Shown in pieces: positions 14,964-22,033 of a stretch of 39,791 bases of DNA. The stretch's first letter is position 1, and every line of letters begins with the position of its first letter. The stretch is taken from positions 1 through 39,791 of IMG/VR virus record IMGVR_UViG_3300011116_000126; one strand, written 5' to 3'. A program made the position numbers and the translations under genes. Under the pieces are notes generated by a model. That model was not told the DNA's origin, did no database searches, and saw only the letters and a program-made list of their open reading frames with translations. Source of the DNA: a virus.

Positions 14964-15397
14964 TATGCGTTTGCCCCTTCCATTTTCTTTTCTGCTTCTA
15001 ATTTGGCGTTTGCCAAAATAGCGTCTATCTCTGTTTGTGTTAATTGATTACTATGACCAAAACGATTTTCGGTCATAATGCGTTTTGCCTTATTAACGAA
15101 CTTAGTGCGAGATGTATCTGAAACATTAGTAGTTAAACCAATGCGTTTGCGGACATCTTCAAATGATAAATAAGTATCATCTGTTTTATTATCGCCCTTA
15201 TACATTTTTAAGGTTGCGCCTTGTATTGCCTCCCATAACTTAACTCTTGCGTAAAATTCACCAACATTTTTATCGGTGATTTCACCCAAATCAACGCCAA
15301 TTGTGTACCAAATAATTGCGTTAGTTATTGGCCATTCTGTTTCTGATTGTAGTTCTACCATCTCGTTGCATTTTGTTATATCCCAATGTAGTGCCAT
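14963..15397 (-). CDS. Hypothetical 144-residue early protein
   Basis: I chose ATG 15397 because the standard leader AGAAAGGGACAAAA lies upstream; the open frame extends to 15442. It is a mixed alpha/beta protein. The second half (SFEDVRKRIGLTTNVSDT, then KRIMTENRFG) looks like a possible helix-turn-helix region, so DNA binding is possible. No family recognised. Confidence 0.68.
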   Translation of the reverse strand: MALHWDITKCNEMVELQSETEWPITNAIIWYTIGVDLGEITDKNVGEFYARVKLWEAIQGATLKMYKGDNKTDDTYLSFEDVRKRIGLTTNVSDTSRTKFVNKAKRIMTENRFGHSNQLTQTEIDAILANAKLEAEKKMEGANA

Positions 15398-15458
15398 TTG
15401 TTTTGTCCCTTTCTTAAAAAACTGCCTACGATTTGTAGACAATTTGTGTTGCGTTTAT

Positions 15459-15692
15459 TTACTTGCTTATTTCTTGTTGGAACTTTGACCATGTATCTTC
15501 CATGGTTTCTATCTCTTTATAGCCACACGCATCTTTAAATGTATTGCGATTGAAGCGTGGGTTGTCTGTTTCTAGTGCGCCGATAAAGCGCCAAGTTAAT
15601 GAGTCAGCAATTTGGTCACACTCTGTATTACTGCCTCTAATTGAACTAATTACCGCAGCAATTAATTCGTAGTCCTTTTTTGTCATTGCCAT
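15459..15692 (-). CDS. First gene of the leftward early block; conserved small phage protein
   Basis: This 77-residue protein starts with KKDYELIAAVISSI and later has NPRFNRNTFKDACGY, a pattern shared by many small phage proteins of unknown function. The leader is GAAAGGGACAAAAAATG. It is the first leftward gene after the large non-coding block, so it should be expressed immediately after infection. The likely role, by position only, is host takeover or regulation. Confidence 0.7.
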   Translation of the reverse strand: MAMTKKDYELIAAVISSIRGSNTECDQIADSLTWRFIGALETDNPRFNRNTFKDACGYKEIETMEDTWSKFQQEISK

Positions 15693-15751
15693 TTTTTGTC
15701 CCTTTCGGTTAATAGGCTTCCATCATCAGTAACCGTTGCCTAAGCGGTTAG

Positions 15752-15780
15752 ACGGCACTTACTTTTAGTGCAAGTGCCGT
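15752..15780. terminator. Hairpin at the left border of the non-coding block
   Basis: ACGGCACTT (15752-15760) pairs with 15772-15780. The stem extends by one further pair past a mismatch. A second small hairpin, AACCG/CGGTT, lies at 15731-15749. On the minus strand both are followed by ACTGATGA, which also follows the 14466 hairpin. It may end a leftward RNA made from the block, or bind a protein. Confidence 0.5.
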
Positions 15781-16177
15781 TTCGGAATATGTATGTCCCT
15801 AGTTATTTAGAATTTGCGTTATTGTGAAACGCTATCGGTGTGCCAAACCGACCTAAGAGGTAATTCTCCATGCCGACTTCCGCCTTATTTGGATTGCGCT
15901 GATTAGCAACTACTGTGGGTGCCTTTGTCTGTCACTTTCTAGGACTTACCCGTTGCGTGCGTTCCCTTATTTGCGTGTCATAACTCCGTGTAATGTTTTA
16001 TATCGGCTAATTGTGAACCTTGCCGAATACCGAAAACCTGCCTAAATTCTGTTAGCGTAATTAATAGCGACTAACGGATAATGCTGGCTATTTTCGGACT
16101 TGCACTTTGTTACTGGATACTCTGAACGGTGCAAAATAAATAACGAATTTGCCTACCGTTTATGCCTCCCATATGTC

Positions 16178-16261
16178 AATAGCAAAACTCAAACTCGCCA
16201 GAGCGGTGCGGTCCCTTGGGATTTAATGCCGATGCCTTCACCGAGTTTTTATTTTGCTATT
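16178..16261. other. Long-range hairpin in the non-coding hub
   Basis: AATAGCAAAA (16178-16187) pairs perfectly with 16252-16261. After a symmetric 3x3 internal loop, AAACTCG (16191-16197) pairs with 16242-16248. A further CGGTG/CACCG pairing (16204-16208 with 16239-16243) can stack inside with slight competition. The apical part contains TCCCTTGGGA. This is the strongest structural element of the block. Confidence 0.65.
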
Positions 16262-16342
16262 TAGTTGTCTAGGTTCGTGTGGGTAATTTACTTTTTCGTC
16301 CCTAAGTTGGGATAAATCCCTGCCGATTTCTCGGGTAAAGGT

Positions 16343-16370
16343 TTGACGAAATTTCTAAAACCACTATTTA
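16343..16370 (+). promoter_or_regulatory. Possible rightward promoter
   Basis: TTGACG (16343-16348) and TATTTA (16365-16370) are separated by 16 bases. A run of seven T follows. It would transcribe toward the rightward gene at 16611 with a leader of about 230 bases. The -10 match is moderate, so this is tentative. Confidence 0.3.
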
Positions 16371-16390
16371 ATTTTTTTACTACTAAGAGA

Positions 16391-16399
16391 AGTATATCA
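16391..16399 (-). promoter_or_regulatory. Possible leftward extended -10 promoter
   Basis: On the minus strand TGATATACT (16399-16391) matches an extended -10 element (TG-N-TATAAT). There is no clear -35. Transcription would start near 16384 and run left through the structured block into the early genes. Confidence 0.3.
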
Positions 16400-16598
16400 G
16401 ACCACGCCGAAGTGGGTTTTAAAGGGTCATTTAAACGCCGTAGAAGCCCAATAGGGACACGCAAATAATGAAGTGGTAGGTAGATACCAAATTGCTAGTG
16501 CTAATGGCTAATAGTCGGCATTTCCCTAATCCACGACACATTACAGGCGCAAATACCGTTACAACCTGCCTACTTGAACACTTATGCTAAGGCGTATC

Positions 16599-16604
16599 TA
16601 TACT
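16599..16604 (+). promoter_or_regulatory. Possible -10 element for a leaderless start at 16611
   Basis: TATACT is followed by six bases and then ATG 16611, so the A of the start codon would be +1. The gene has no usable ribosome site. TTGAAC at 16574-16579 is a weak -35 with 19-base spacing. Leaderless mRNAs are frequent in actinobacteria. Confidence 0.35.
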
Positions 16605-16610
16605 TGGGGT

Positions 16611-16841
16611 ATGGCTAATCCAACTAATAAATCCAACTACACGCATATTGAATTGCGTTGCGGTGGATTAATTGTGCAAATTGGGACAGAAACCGAATAC
16701 CCTGATTTAGTTGATGATTTAGCAAATAGAGCACTTACAGTTTATAAAGAAGCATTGGCGCACGCTAAAGAAAACGGTATTGATGTTAGCGATATGCGAT
16801 TAATTACCACCGATTATGGCGATGAAGAAGAAGATGATTAA
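16611..16841 (+). CDS. Small acidic rightward protein
   Basis: This is a 76-residue protein, with ATG 16611 preferred over 16584. It begins MANPTNKSNYTHIELRCGG, continues with a helix (LANRALTVYKEALAHAKENG) and ends in DYGDEEEDD. It is one of only two genes that point right. It is coupled by TAATG to the Cys-rich peptide downstream. Unknown function; it may be a regulator expressed from the control hub. Confidence 0.65.
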   Translation: MANPTNKSNYTHIELRCGGLIVQIGTETEYPDLVDDLANRALTVYKEALAHAKENGIDVSDMRLITTDYGDEEEDD

Positions 16842-16927
16842 TGTGCCTAAATTGTGGAAGTTGTAGTAAAGAACACGCACCCACAATTGATGATGCAGTT
16901 GATGCAGTATTAGATAGTCCGCTTTAA
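16841..16927 (+). CDS. 28-residue CxxCxxC peptide
   Basis: A frame from ATG 16841 to TAA 16927 begins MCLNCGSCSKEHAPTIDD and ends AVLDSPL. Very short proteins starting MCxNCG are common in actinobacteria and their phages, with unknown function. The start shares a base with the previous stop (TAATG). Its 3' end overlaps the oppositely directed metallophosphoesterase stop by four bases, so this is a convergent junction with no terminator between. Confidence 0.6.
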   Translation: MCLNCGSCSKEHAPTIDDAVDAVLDSPL

Positions 16928-17958
16928 TCCAACCAAATTTTATATTCTGCGGTTACTCTGCCTTTAATTGGGTCAATAAAATGCAAACGCTGGCTTGGTA
17001 TGGCGCTGGCAGCTAATAAATCTCGTGCATACCGATTATCGCTTTCCGTGCTACCTGTTTGGTAAATAGAACCCAATCCGTTTGCCATTGGCCAACAAGC
17101 ATGGGTGTGATAATGCCCTACATATACATCTCTAAATTCCCAAGGATATGCACCTGACCGCCAACGATTAGCGTGTTGAACAATGGCTGTCGGAGAAGCA
17201 AAGCCATTTCTACCAACTTCATCACCATGAATTAATAACGCACGGTAATTGCCTATTTCAACACGCTGGACATCTTCGGGACAATCTTGCCAAGTTAATC
17301 GTTTTTCATCTGATAATAACTGGCGTGCTAATTCGTAGCACATACGGTCAATATTATCGTTGCGTGGAACATCTGCTCTTTTATTACCAATTCTGCCGTG
17401 ATTGCCCCATTCTGCAACCACTAATACATTTTCATAAATAGCAAGTGCTTGCCTAATGGTATCTGTAATTAATCTAGATACTGTTACATATTGTTCAAAT
17501 AAAGTTGCATCTACTTCGTGCAGTTGTGCTGGGTAATTAAATAAACCTTCCACCATATCGCCACCAAATAAAACAACCACATCTTTAACTGGGTGGTCAG
17601 CACGCTGAATTTCTGTTATGCGTTGTGCTTTCTTAACAAATGAATTAACTCTTTCACGCATTATTTGCGAGTTATAAGAAGTTGTTTTTTTACTGCCTTG
17701 CCAATCTGTCATATGCCATAATGCAATCTCAGTAGATTTTTTACGCTTATCTATTAATGGTTGTTCTACTGGTTTAATTGCACCCATAGCAAGAGTGGCA
17801 TCTTTAGCGGCTTGAATAGTTGCTTCAACTAATTCTTGGGTTCTATTCTTTGCATCTTTTAATTGTTTTTGCGTTCTAATTAATGCTTTACGCAATTCAA
17901 CTACATCTGACGATGCTATTTCTTCTGGTAAATCTTCAAATGCCTCTTTTAAACTCAT
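16924..17958 (-). CDS. Metallophosphoesterase
   Basis: This 344-residue protein has a calcineurin-like metal site: Asp 85 (HMTDWQ), GGDMVEG (132-138), GNHGR (185-189), then LLIHGDEVG and GHYHTH. The first 70 residues are a helical coiled coil. This is a known phage family. It could act as a nuclease (Mre11/SbcD-like fold) or on nucleotides, and its substrate cannot be told. Its start overlaps the upstream gene by four bases (ATGA). Confidence 0.85.
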   Translation of the reverse strand: MSLKEAFEDLPEEIASSDVVELRKALIRTQKQLKDAKNRTQELVEATIQAAKDATLAMGAIKPVEQPLIDKRKKSTEIALWHMTDWQGSKKTTSYNSQIMRERVNSFVKKAQRITEIQRADHPVKDVVVLFGGDMVEGLFNYPAQLHEVDATLFEQYVTVSRLITDTIRQALAIYENVLVVAEWGNHGRIGNKRADVPRNDNIDRMCYELARQLLSDEKRLTWQDCPEDVQRVEIGNYRALLIHGDEVGRNGFASPTAIVQHANRWRSGAYPWEFRDVYVGHYHTHACWPMANGLGSIYQTGSTESDNRYARDLLAASAIPSQRLHFIDPIKGRVTAEYKIWLD

Positions 17959-18221
17959 TTCTTTTTACCAATATCATAAAAAGAACAACTGTGTGCGTGT
18001 TCTGTATAACCAACTTTATCTAGCCAGTTATCTTCATGTTCGGGATTTTTAAATGCACGAACTGTTTTAAAACTATCCATCATTAATGCAACTTTATAAG
18101 GTTCAATAGGTTCTATTCCTAGTAAAGCACCCCATATTTTGCCTATGGTAAGAAAGTTTTGATAGAAGTCGCCATGGTTCATTTGGCGTTGTTCTAATAT
18201 TTCATTTACTTTTTGTTGCAT
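17955..18221 (-). CDS. DUF6378-like small phage protein
   Basis: This 88-residue protein has the pattern HGDFYQNFLTIGKIWGALLG ... VALMM ... NPEHEDNWLDKVGY. This matches the widespread phage DUF6378 family, which has an all-alpha, MazG/dUTPase-like look. Function is not established; a nucleotide-related role would suit its neighbour, the metallophosphoesterase. Confidence 0.75.
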   Translation of the reverse strand: MQQKVNEILEQRQMNHGDFYQNFLTIGKIWGALLGIEPIEPYKVALMMDSFKTVRAFKNPEHEDNWLDKVGYTEHAHSCSFYDIGKKK

Positions 18222-18448
18222 TTACAAAAGCCATTTCTATGTGCTCTTATGGATTCATGACTAGATTTGATACCTTCTGCACGCAAAGCACCTAAAATAA
18301 TATTTGCTGAATAACCCTTTTTCCATGCTTCATCTACTGCTTTTTTATCTTCTAGGCTTAATCTGTTATACATAATTTGATAAGCGCAAATATTGATAGG
18401 TTTATTTCGTTCTTTTGCCGCATTTTCTATTTTATCCGCTAATGACAT
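18206..18448 (-). CDS. Helix-turn-helix-like small protein
   Basis: This is an 80-residue protein from ATG 18448, after AGAAAGGCAACCAA. The C-terminal half (GYSANIILGALRAEGIKSSH followed by ESIRAHRNG) looks like a helix-turn-helix, ending in C-x-C. Similar phage proteins bind DNA or act as small regulators. It overlaps the following gene by 16 bases. Confidence 0.62.
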   Translation of the reverse strand: MSLADKIENAAKERNKPINICAYQIMYNRLSLEDKKAVDEAWKKGYSANIILGALRAEGIKSSHESIRAHRNGFCKCNKK

Positions 18449-18514
18449 TTGGTTGCCTTTCTCGTAAAACAAATCATACACGACAAAGTATATTGTTCGT
18501 ATTTACGACAGGCA

Positions 18515-18925
18515 TCAAATTCGTTTTGAGTTTATTTTTGAGGCATTGGCACAAGTGGCACATCTACGCCCACGCTGACCTTTTATATATCTAGTATTTT
18601 CAGGCGTAAATTCATGACCGTGTTTACAATGCGTTCTGGCACTACGAGCCTTAACCAGCAAACTTCTCTTAATATTATTAGATTGAGTTATTGCTTGTAA
18701 GTGGTCAGGATTTACACAACTAGGGTTTCGGCATATGTGGTCTATTATCAAATCTGGCGGTATAACGCCTTTAGTGCGTTCATAAATCCATCTATGAGCA
18801 GTTACCGTTTTGCGGTGTTCATTGGTAAATAACCCATAACCGCTTTTTAGTTTAGAGGCATTCCAAATCCAGCACCCATTTTCAGATACCGTAAATTTGT
18901 TATAAAACCTTCCGATTATATTCAT
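18515..18925 (-). CDS. HNH homing-type endonuclease
   Basis: This 136-residue protein has WIWNASKLKSGYGLF, then TAHRWIYERTKG, then IDHICRNPSCVNPDHL, the HNH core with structural Cys. A C-terminal C-K-H-G-H ... CATC zinc site follows. This is the usual layout of free-standing phage homing endonucleases. It sits between the lysis genes and the DUF6378/phosphoesterase pair and is flanked by a strong hairpin, which suggests insertion as a selfish element. Confidence 0.9.
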   Translation of the reverse strand: MNIIGRFYNKFTVSENGCWIWNASKLKSGYGLFTNEHRKTVTAHRWIYERTKGVIPPDLIIDHICRNPSCVNPDHLQAITQSNNIKRSLLVKARSARTHCKHGHEFTPENTRYIKGQRGRRCATCANASKINSKRI

Positions 18926-18934
18926 ATTTAATGC

Positions 18935-18980
18935 CTTTGCCTTAACGATTGACTTCCCCTCTCCAACCGTTAAGGCAAAG
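18935..18980 (-). promoter_or_regulatory. 13-bp hairpin overlapping the HNH gene ribosome site
   Basis: CTTTGCCTTAACG (18935-18947) pairs perfectly with 18968-18980, with a 20-base purine-rich loop. In the sense (minus) direction the second arm ends in AAGGCAAAGG, the only candidate ribosome site for the HNH gene, ten bases before its ATG. The stem starts two bases after the stop of the holin-like gene. It could terminate late lysis transcripts and/or hide the HNH ribosome site. Confidence 0.65.
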
Positions 18981-18982
18981 CG

Positions 18983-19231
18983 CTATTTAGTTTTTTTCTT
19001 ACTAGCCGACTTTTTGGCGGCTTTAATTACTTCTGCTTCTAATGTATCAGCAATTAGACCAAATGCAGGGTCTTTTTTATCTAACGCACGAAGCGCAGGT
19101 GCTACTACGCCAGCAATTACTGCAACTGCGTATGCCCACATATCGGTTTCATGTATTGTAATTAACGGGATAACCGCCACAATTACACCACGAGCATAAG
19201 ATTTAAGAATTGATTGCATTGTTGTATTCAT
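18983..19231 (-). CDS. Holin-like membrane protein
   Basis: This is an 82-residue protein from ATG 19231, after AGGAG; the ATG at 19252 is too early. It has hydrophobic segments GVIVAVIPLITI and AYAVAVIAGVVAPAL, then a charged, Lys-rich C-terminal tail. It lies directly after the endolysin gene. This suits a holin that permeabilises the membrane to release or activate the endolysin. Confidence 0.75.
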   Translation of the reverse strand: MNTTMQSILKSYARGVIVAVIPLITIHETDMWAYAVAVIAGVVAPALRALDKKDPAFGLIADTLEAEVIKAAKKSASKKKTK

Positions 19232-19252
19232 CTTTTCTCCTTCCTTTTTCAA

Positions 19253-19705
19253 TTAAGGGCGTGCAATAGCCATTACTAATGAGTAAGAGCGTTTTTTTAA
19301 ATACACACCATCTCCGTTGGATTGTGAACCTTTATTATCTCCAGCAGTATTTCCCTCTACACACCAAATATACTTTTTGCCATCATTTTTTACAACTATG
19401 CCAACATGGTCAGGTTCAGCATCTTTATCAAATTGAAAAAACGCTATATCGCCTTCTTTTGCTTGTCCTACTGGAACTAATTTATTTTGTTTAGCAAACC
19501 ACTTTAAACCAGCATCACAACTAGCAAAACCTTTTTTAGTTTGAGCGGCAATTGATTTAACTAGATTTGCTTGGTCATAACACCACGATACAAACATGGC
19601 ACACCAAGGGTTATTATTTAATCCATACCATTTACCATACATGGTGTCGTTATTACCAGTTTCTTGATAACCAATTTGTGATTTAGCAATATCTGTAATT
19701 AACAT
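19253..19705 (-). CDS. CHAP-domain endolysin
   Basis: This 150-residue protein is a single CHAP amidase/endopeptidase domain. The catalytic Cys is 35 (NPWCAMFVSW), the His is 100 (PDHVGIV), and the acidic or Asn partner is in CVEGNT (116-120). There is no separate cell-wall-binding domain and no signal peptide, so export depends on the holin. It is translationally coupled to the small membrane protein upstream. Confidence 0.9.
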   Translation of the reverse strand: MLITDIAKSQIGYQETGNNDTMYGKWYGLNNNPWCAMFVSWCYDQANLVKSIAAQTKKGFASCDAGLKWFAKQNKLVPVGQAKEGDIAFFQFDKDAEPDHVGIVVKNDGKKYIWCVEGNTAGDNKGSQSNGDGVYLKKRSYSLVMAIARP

Positions 19706-19905
19706 TATTTATTTCTTCCAATTAACAATACATAAATTTCATCTACACGGCTTTCCAAGCGATTAACTTGGTCTTTTAATGATTGTCCGCCATTAGGTCG
19801 CAACTCATACAAAAAGCCTTTAATAATAAATTTAATGGCAACAAATATGCCACCAAGTATTGCCATGATGCCAGCGCCGACACCAACCCACATAGAAATT
19901 TCCAT
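19705..19905 (-). CDS. Small one-TM membrane protein of the lysis cassette
   Basis: This 66-residue protein has a hydrophobic segment at about residues 6-30 (VGVGAGIMAILGGIFVAIKFI), then a Gly-rich turn and a coiled coil (LKDQVNRLESRVDEIYVLL). TTAGGA lies upstream of the ATG. It is likely a second holin/antiholin or a spanin-like accessory. The coiled coil suggests oligomerisation. Confidence 0.7.
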   Translation of the reverse strand: MEISMWVGVGAGIMAILGGIFVAIKFIIKGFLYELRPNGGQSLKDQVNRLESRVDEIYVLLIGRNK

Positions 19906-19920
19906 AGCAAAATCCTAACA

Positions 19921-20133
19921 CTATAATGTAATGAAAGCCGAACCGTTCCAATATTTAATACTGTTAGAATTAGTATCGTAGAAAATATCGCCAACTCTGG
20001 GATTTGTAGGCGTGTCTGTTAAAAAATTAACATTTGGTGCAGTAAATCTAACGGCAGTTTCCAGTTTTTGTAAGCGTTGGTAAATATCATTGAAGATAAC
20101 TCGTAAATCAGGTGGTTGATTTATATATGCCAT
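19921..20133 (-). CDS. Short fibre-module protein
   Basis: This 70-residue protein has a helical first half (IFNDIYQRLQKLETA) and a second half holding one copy of the GDIFYDT ... YWNGSAF module seen in the other fibre genes. It is a small tail-tip or fibre-associated protein located after the tail protein gene. Confidence 0.7.
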   Translation of the reverse strand: MAYINQPPDLRVIFNDIYQRLQKLETAVRFTAPNVNFLTDTPTNPRVGDIFYDTNSNSIKYWNGSAFITL

Positions 20134-20140
20134 ATTTACC

Positions 20141-21241
20141 TCAGTTAGTTGTATTTGTAAGCGTAATGGTTACACGCTCAGGATTGTTTTCACCAGGTTC
20201 AACATTAAATCCTACAATACGATAAATCTCATCAAAACCTTCGGGAAAGCGTGGGTCGGTAATAATTAAGCGTGCATCATCTCCAATTTCATATGAACCA
20301 AATTCTGGGTCAATATAGGCAGGAACTACAATTTTAATAATGGGTGGTGGTGTTGCAAGTGCTAATACTTGACCTAATGCCAAATTATTTAAAACGGTCT
20401 GGTCGGTAATATCTGAATAATTTGCTTGACCTTCTAATACTGGAAAACCATCAATAATGGAAGTGCTATCTTGTGCTAAAGAAGTTAATTTGCCTTCATT
20501 AGAACCTGCGCCAATTACATATAAAGTATTAACGGTAATTGAACCATCTTCGGGATATTCGTATTCAACTATATTGCCAGCAGGTAAATTAAATACAGGT
20601 GTATCAATATCACCAACACCAGTATCAATATTGCCTGTTCGTGGATAACCAAGCACTAAAGTTTTTAACGGTTCATTTGTAATAGGGTCATAATCCACAG
20701 AAATATTGAAATCAAAACCATTATCTTGACGGCTTAAATCTTGAATAGCCTGATATACCTGTTTTAATTCGTATGCATAATAAACACGGTCAATTAAAAC
20801 CCCTGATGTTTCAGAACCAGTAATAACGCCAATATCTCCCGAAGGAACTGCTTGCGCAGTATCTATCAAATCTCTAACAATTTGAAGTTGGTCTGTGTTA
20901 TTAAATGCAATAGTTTCGCCTATTAATCGTTTTTCAAAATAACTTTCAAACTCTCTAGCAGTTATTTGTAATACTTGTGCTTGACTTGAATAAGTGCGTT
21001 GCCAAATTATGCCGCCCCATACAAGTATTCCATTTCTATCTACATATAAAGCATTACGAGATGGTTGAGTAGAGGCATCAACATTATATTCGTAAGTATT
21101 AATACCAGATAAAAGCAAATGACCTGTAAAAGTGCCAGCCTGATTTAATTGCTGAGTAAAAGAAACGCCTGTAAACGGTAGTTCAGCAATTATTTCATTA
21201 CTTAGTAGGTCGGCAATTAAATACCTATAAGTGGTAGTCAT
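20141..21241 (-). CDS. Minor tail protein (tail tip)
   Basis: This 366-residue protein resembles siphovirus minor tail proteins of the Gp37-like type. The first 110 residues include VSFTQQLNQAGTFTGHLLL, then LVWGGIIW and EFESYFEKRLI. A beta-rich middle follows, and the end reads PERVTITLTNT. It probably forms part of the tail tip near the distal tail protein. Its gene lies after the fibre cluster in transcription order. Confidence 0.7.
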   Translation of the reverse strand: MTTTYRYLIADLLSNEIIAELPFTGVSFTQQLNQAGTFTGHLLLSGINTYEYNVDASTQPSRNALYVDRNGILVWGGIIWQRTYSSQAQVLQITAREFESYFEKRLIGETIAFNNTDQLQIVRDLIDTAQAVPSGDIGVITGSETSGVLIDRVYYAYELKQVYQAIQDLSRQDNGFDFNISVDYDPITNEPLKTLVLGYPRTGNIDTGVGDIDTPVFNLPAGNIVEYEYPEDGSITVNTLYVIGAGSNEGKLTSLAQDSTSIIDGFPVLEGQANYSDITDQTVLNNLALGQVLALATPPPIIKIVVPAYIDPEFGSYEIGDDARLIITDPRFPEGFDEIYRIVGFNVEPGENNPERVTITLTNTTN

Positions 21242-21263
21242 TTGCTCTCCTAAGTTAAATTAA

Positions 21264-21497
21264 TTAGCCAACAATGAATTTGGCTTCATCTTCTGTTAAA
21301 CCAAGTGCTGAAAGTTTGGCAACGGCAGATACTTTAGCCTCTGTTTCTGCTTTAATTTTTGCCTCTAATTTATCTCGGTGAGCCTTAAAAGCAATTTGGT
21401 CTTTTTCATATTGTTTAATTTCTTCAGCAGATAAAGGCAAAATCTCAGTTTCCCCTGTGGAGCAATCTACTACTATTTTTGTTAATGTTTCAGACAT
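21264..21497 (-). CDS. Small phage protein with a coiled coil
   Basis: This 77-residue protein has KIVVDCSTGETEILPLSAEE near the start, a charged coiled coil, and ends KLSALGLTEDEAKFIVG. Such proteins are common beside phage tail fibre genes, perhaps as assembly factors. The function is not established. Confidence 0.7.
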   Translation of the reverse strand: MSETLTKIVVDCSTGETEILPLSAEEIKQYEKDQIAFKAHRDKLEAKIKAETEAKVSAVAKLSALGLTEDEAKFIVG

Positions 21498-21512
21498 AGG
21501 TTTTCCTTTCTA

Positions 21513-22031
21513 CTAACTTCGCTTTATACCGTATAAAGCAAAAACTGAACCTGCTTGAAAACTGCCACCGCCACCTTCAAATGTGATTGAAGAAATAGCA
21601 GCAGAGCCGTCCCATCTTCCATAAGTCATATCTTGTGCATAATAAGAACCACTTGATTGTGCGTATCCTGATTGCATTAAAAACTGTTTGTTTGTGGTTG
21701 CTGAAGTGTAATTAGCCAAGTAAGCCCAACCAATAGCAAAACTTCCTGTTGTAGCAAGGTTGCCTGTTTGTTGTCCAATACGGCTAGCACCCGTATCTGC
21801 ACCAAATGTAGATGAATAAGCGTAACCAGTTTGTCCAGTAAAAGTTGCAGCACTTCCATTTAAGTTTTTTATATTTACATCTGTTCCAGTATTGAAATTG
21901 CCACTACCTCCTGCTCTGCAAGAAGTATAAATAACTAAGTCATCGTAGCCTTGGTCAATAGCAGATAAAGTAACCAGCCCTGAAACATCAGAAGGTAATG
22001 TGTAGTAAGTAATTAGTTTATAAGTTGCCAT
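21513..22031 (-). CDS. Fibre-cluster protein, paralogue 3
   Basis: This is a 172-residue protein from ATG 22031, two bases past the previous stop. It begins MATYKLITYYTLPSDVSG and ends with a beta domain (SAAISSITFEGGGGSFQAGS, then FALYGI). It is homologous to the next two genes. This end motif (IxSIxF or IxSIxV ... G-x-F/L-x-LYGI) is found in phage head or tail surface proteins of marine and freshwater phages. Likely a small receptor-facing tail protein. Confidence 0.7.
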   Translation of the reverse strand: MATYKLITYYTLPSDVSGLVTLSAIDQGYDDLVIYTSCRAGGSGNFNTGTDVNIKNLNGSAATFTGQTGYAYSSTFGADTGASRIGQQTGNLATTGSFAIGWAYLANYTSATTNKQFLMQSGYAQSSGSYYAQDMTYGRWDGSAAISSITFEGGGGSFQAGSVFALYGIKRS

Positions 22032-22033
22032 TA

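Larger units (their letters stand above)
15693..16610. ncRNA. Large non-coding hub; candidate structured RNA and/or origin
   Basis: About 918 bases separate the leftward early genes from the rightward pair. I find no convincing coding frame on either strand and no tRNA. The block is full of inverted repeats: 15816-15832, 15835-15851, 16003-16026, 16051-16075, 16125-16160 (two 5-bp helices), 16178-16261 (10+7 bp), 16299-16320 and 16323-16334. TGCCGA occurs five times. Large phage RNAs such as GOLLD and ROOL have this size and setting, which is known from the literature; membership here is only inferred. The strand is unknown. It must also hold the divergent promoters. Confidence 0.5.

Noticed and set aside
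16174-16179. Leftward -35 box TTGACA on the minus strand
   Set aside because: No -10-like hexamer lies at the expected distance, and the bases form part of the long-range stem.
15693-16610. tRNA genes in the non-coding block
   Set aside because: I looked for TTCRANY T-loops with flanking stems. The one partial match (minus strand near 16575) lacks a complementary T-stem.
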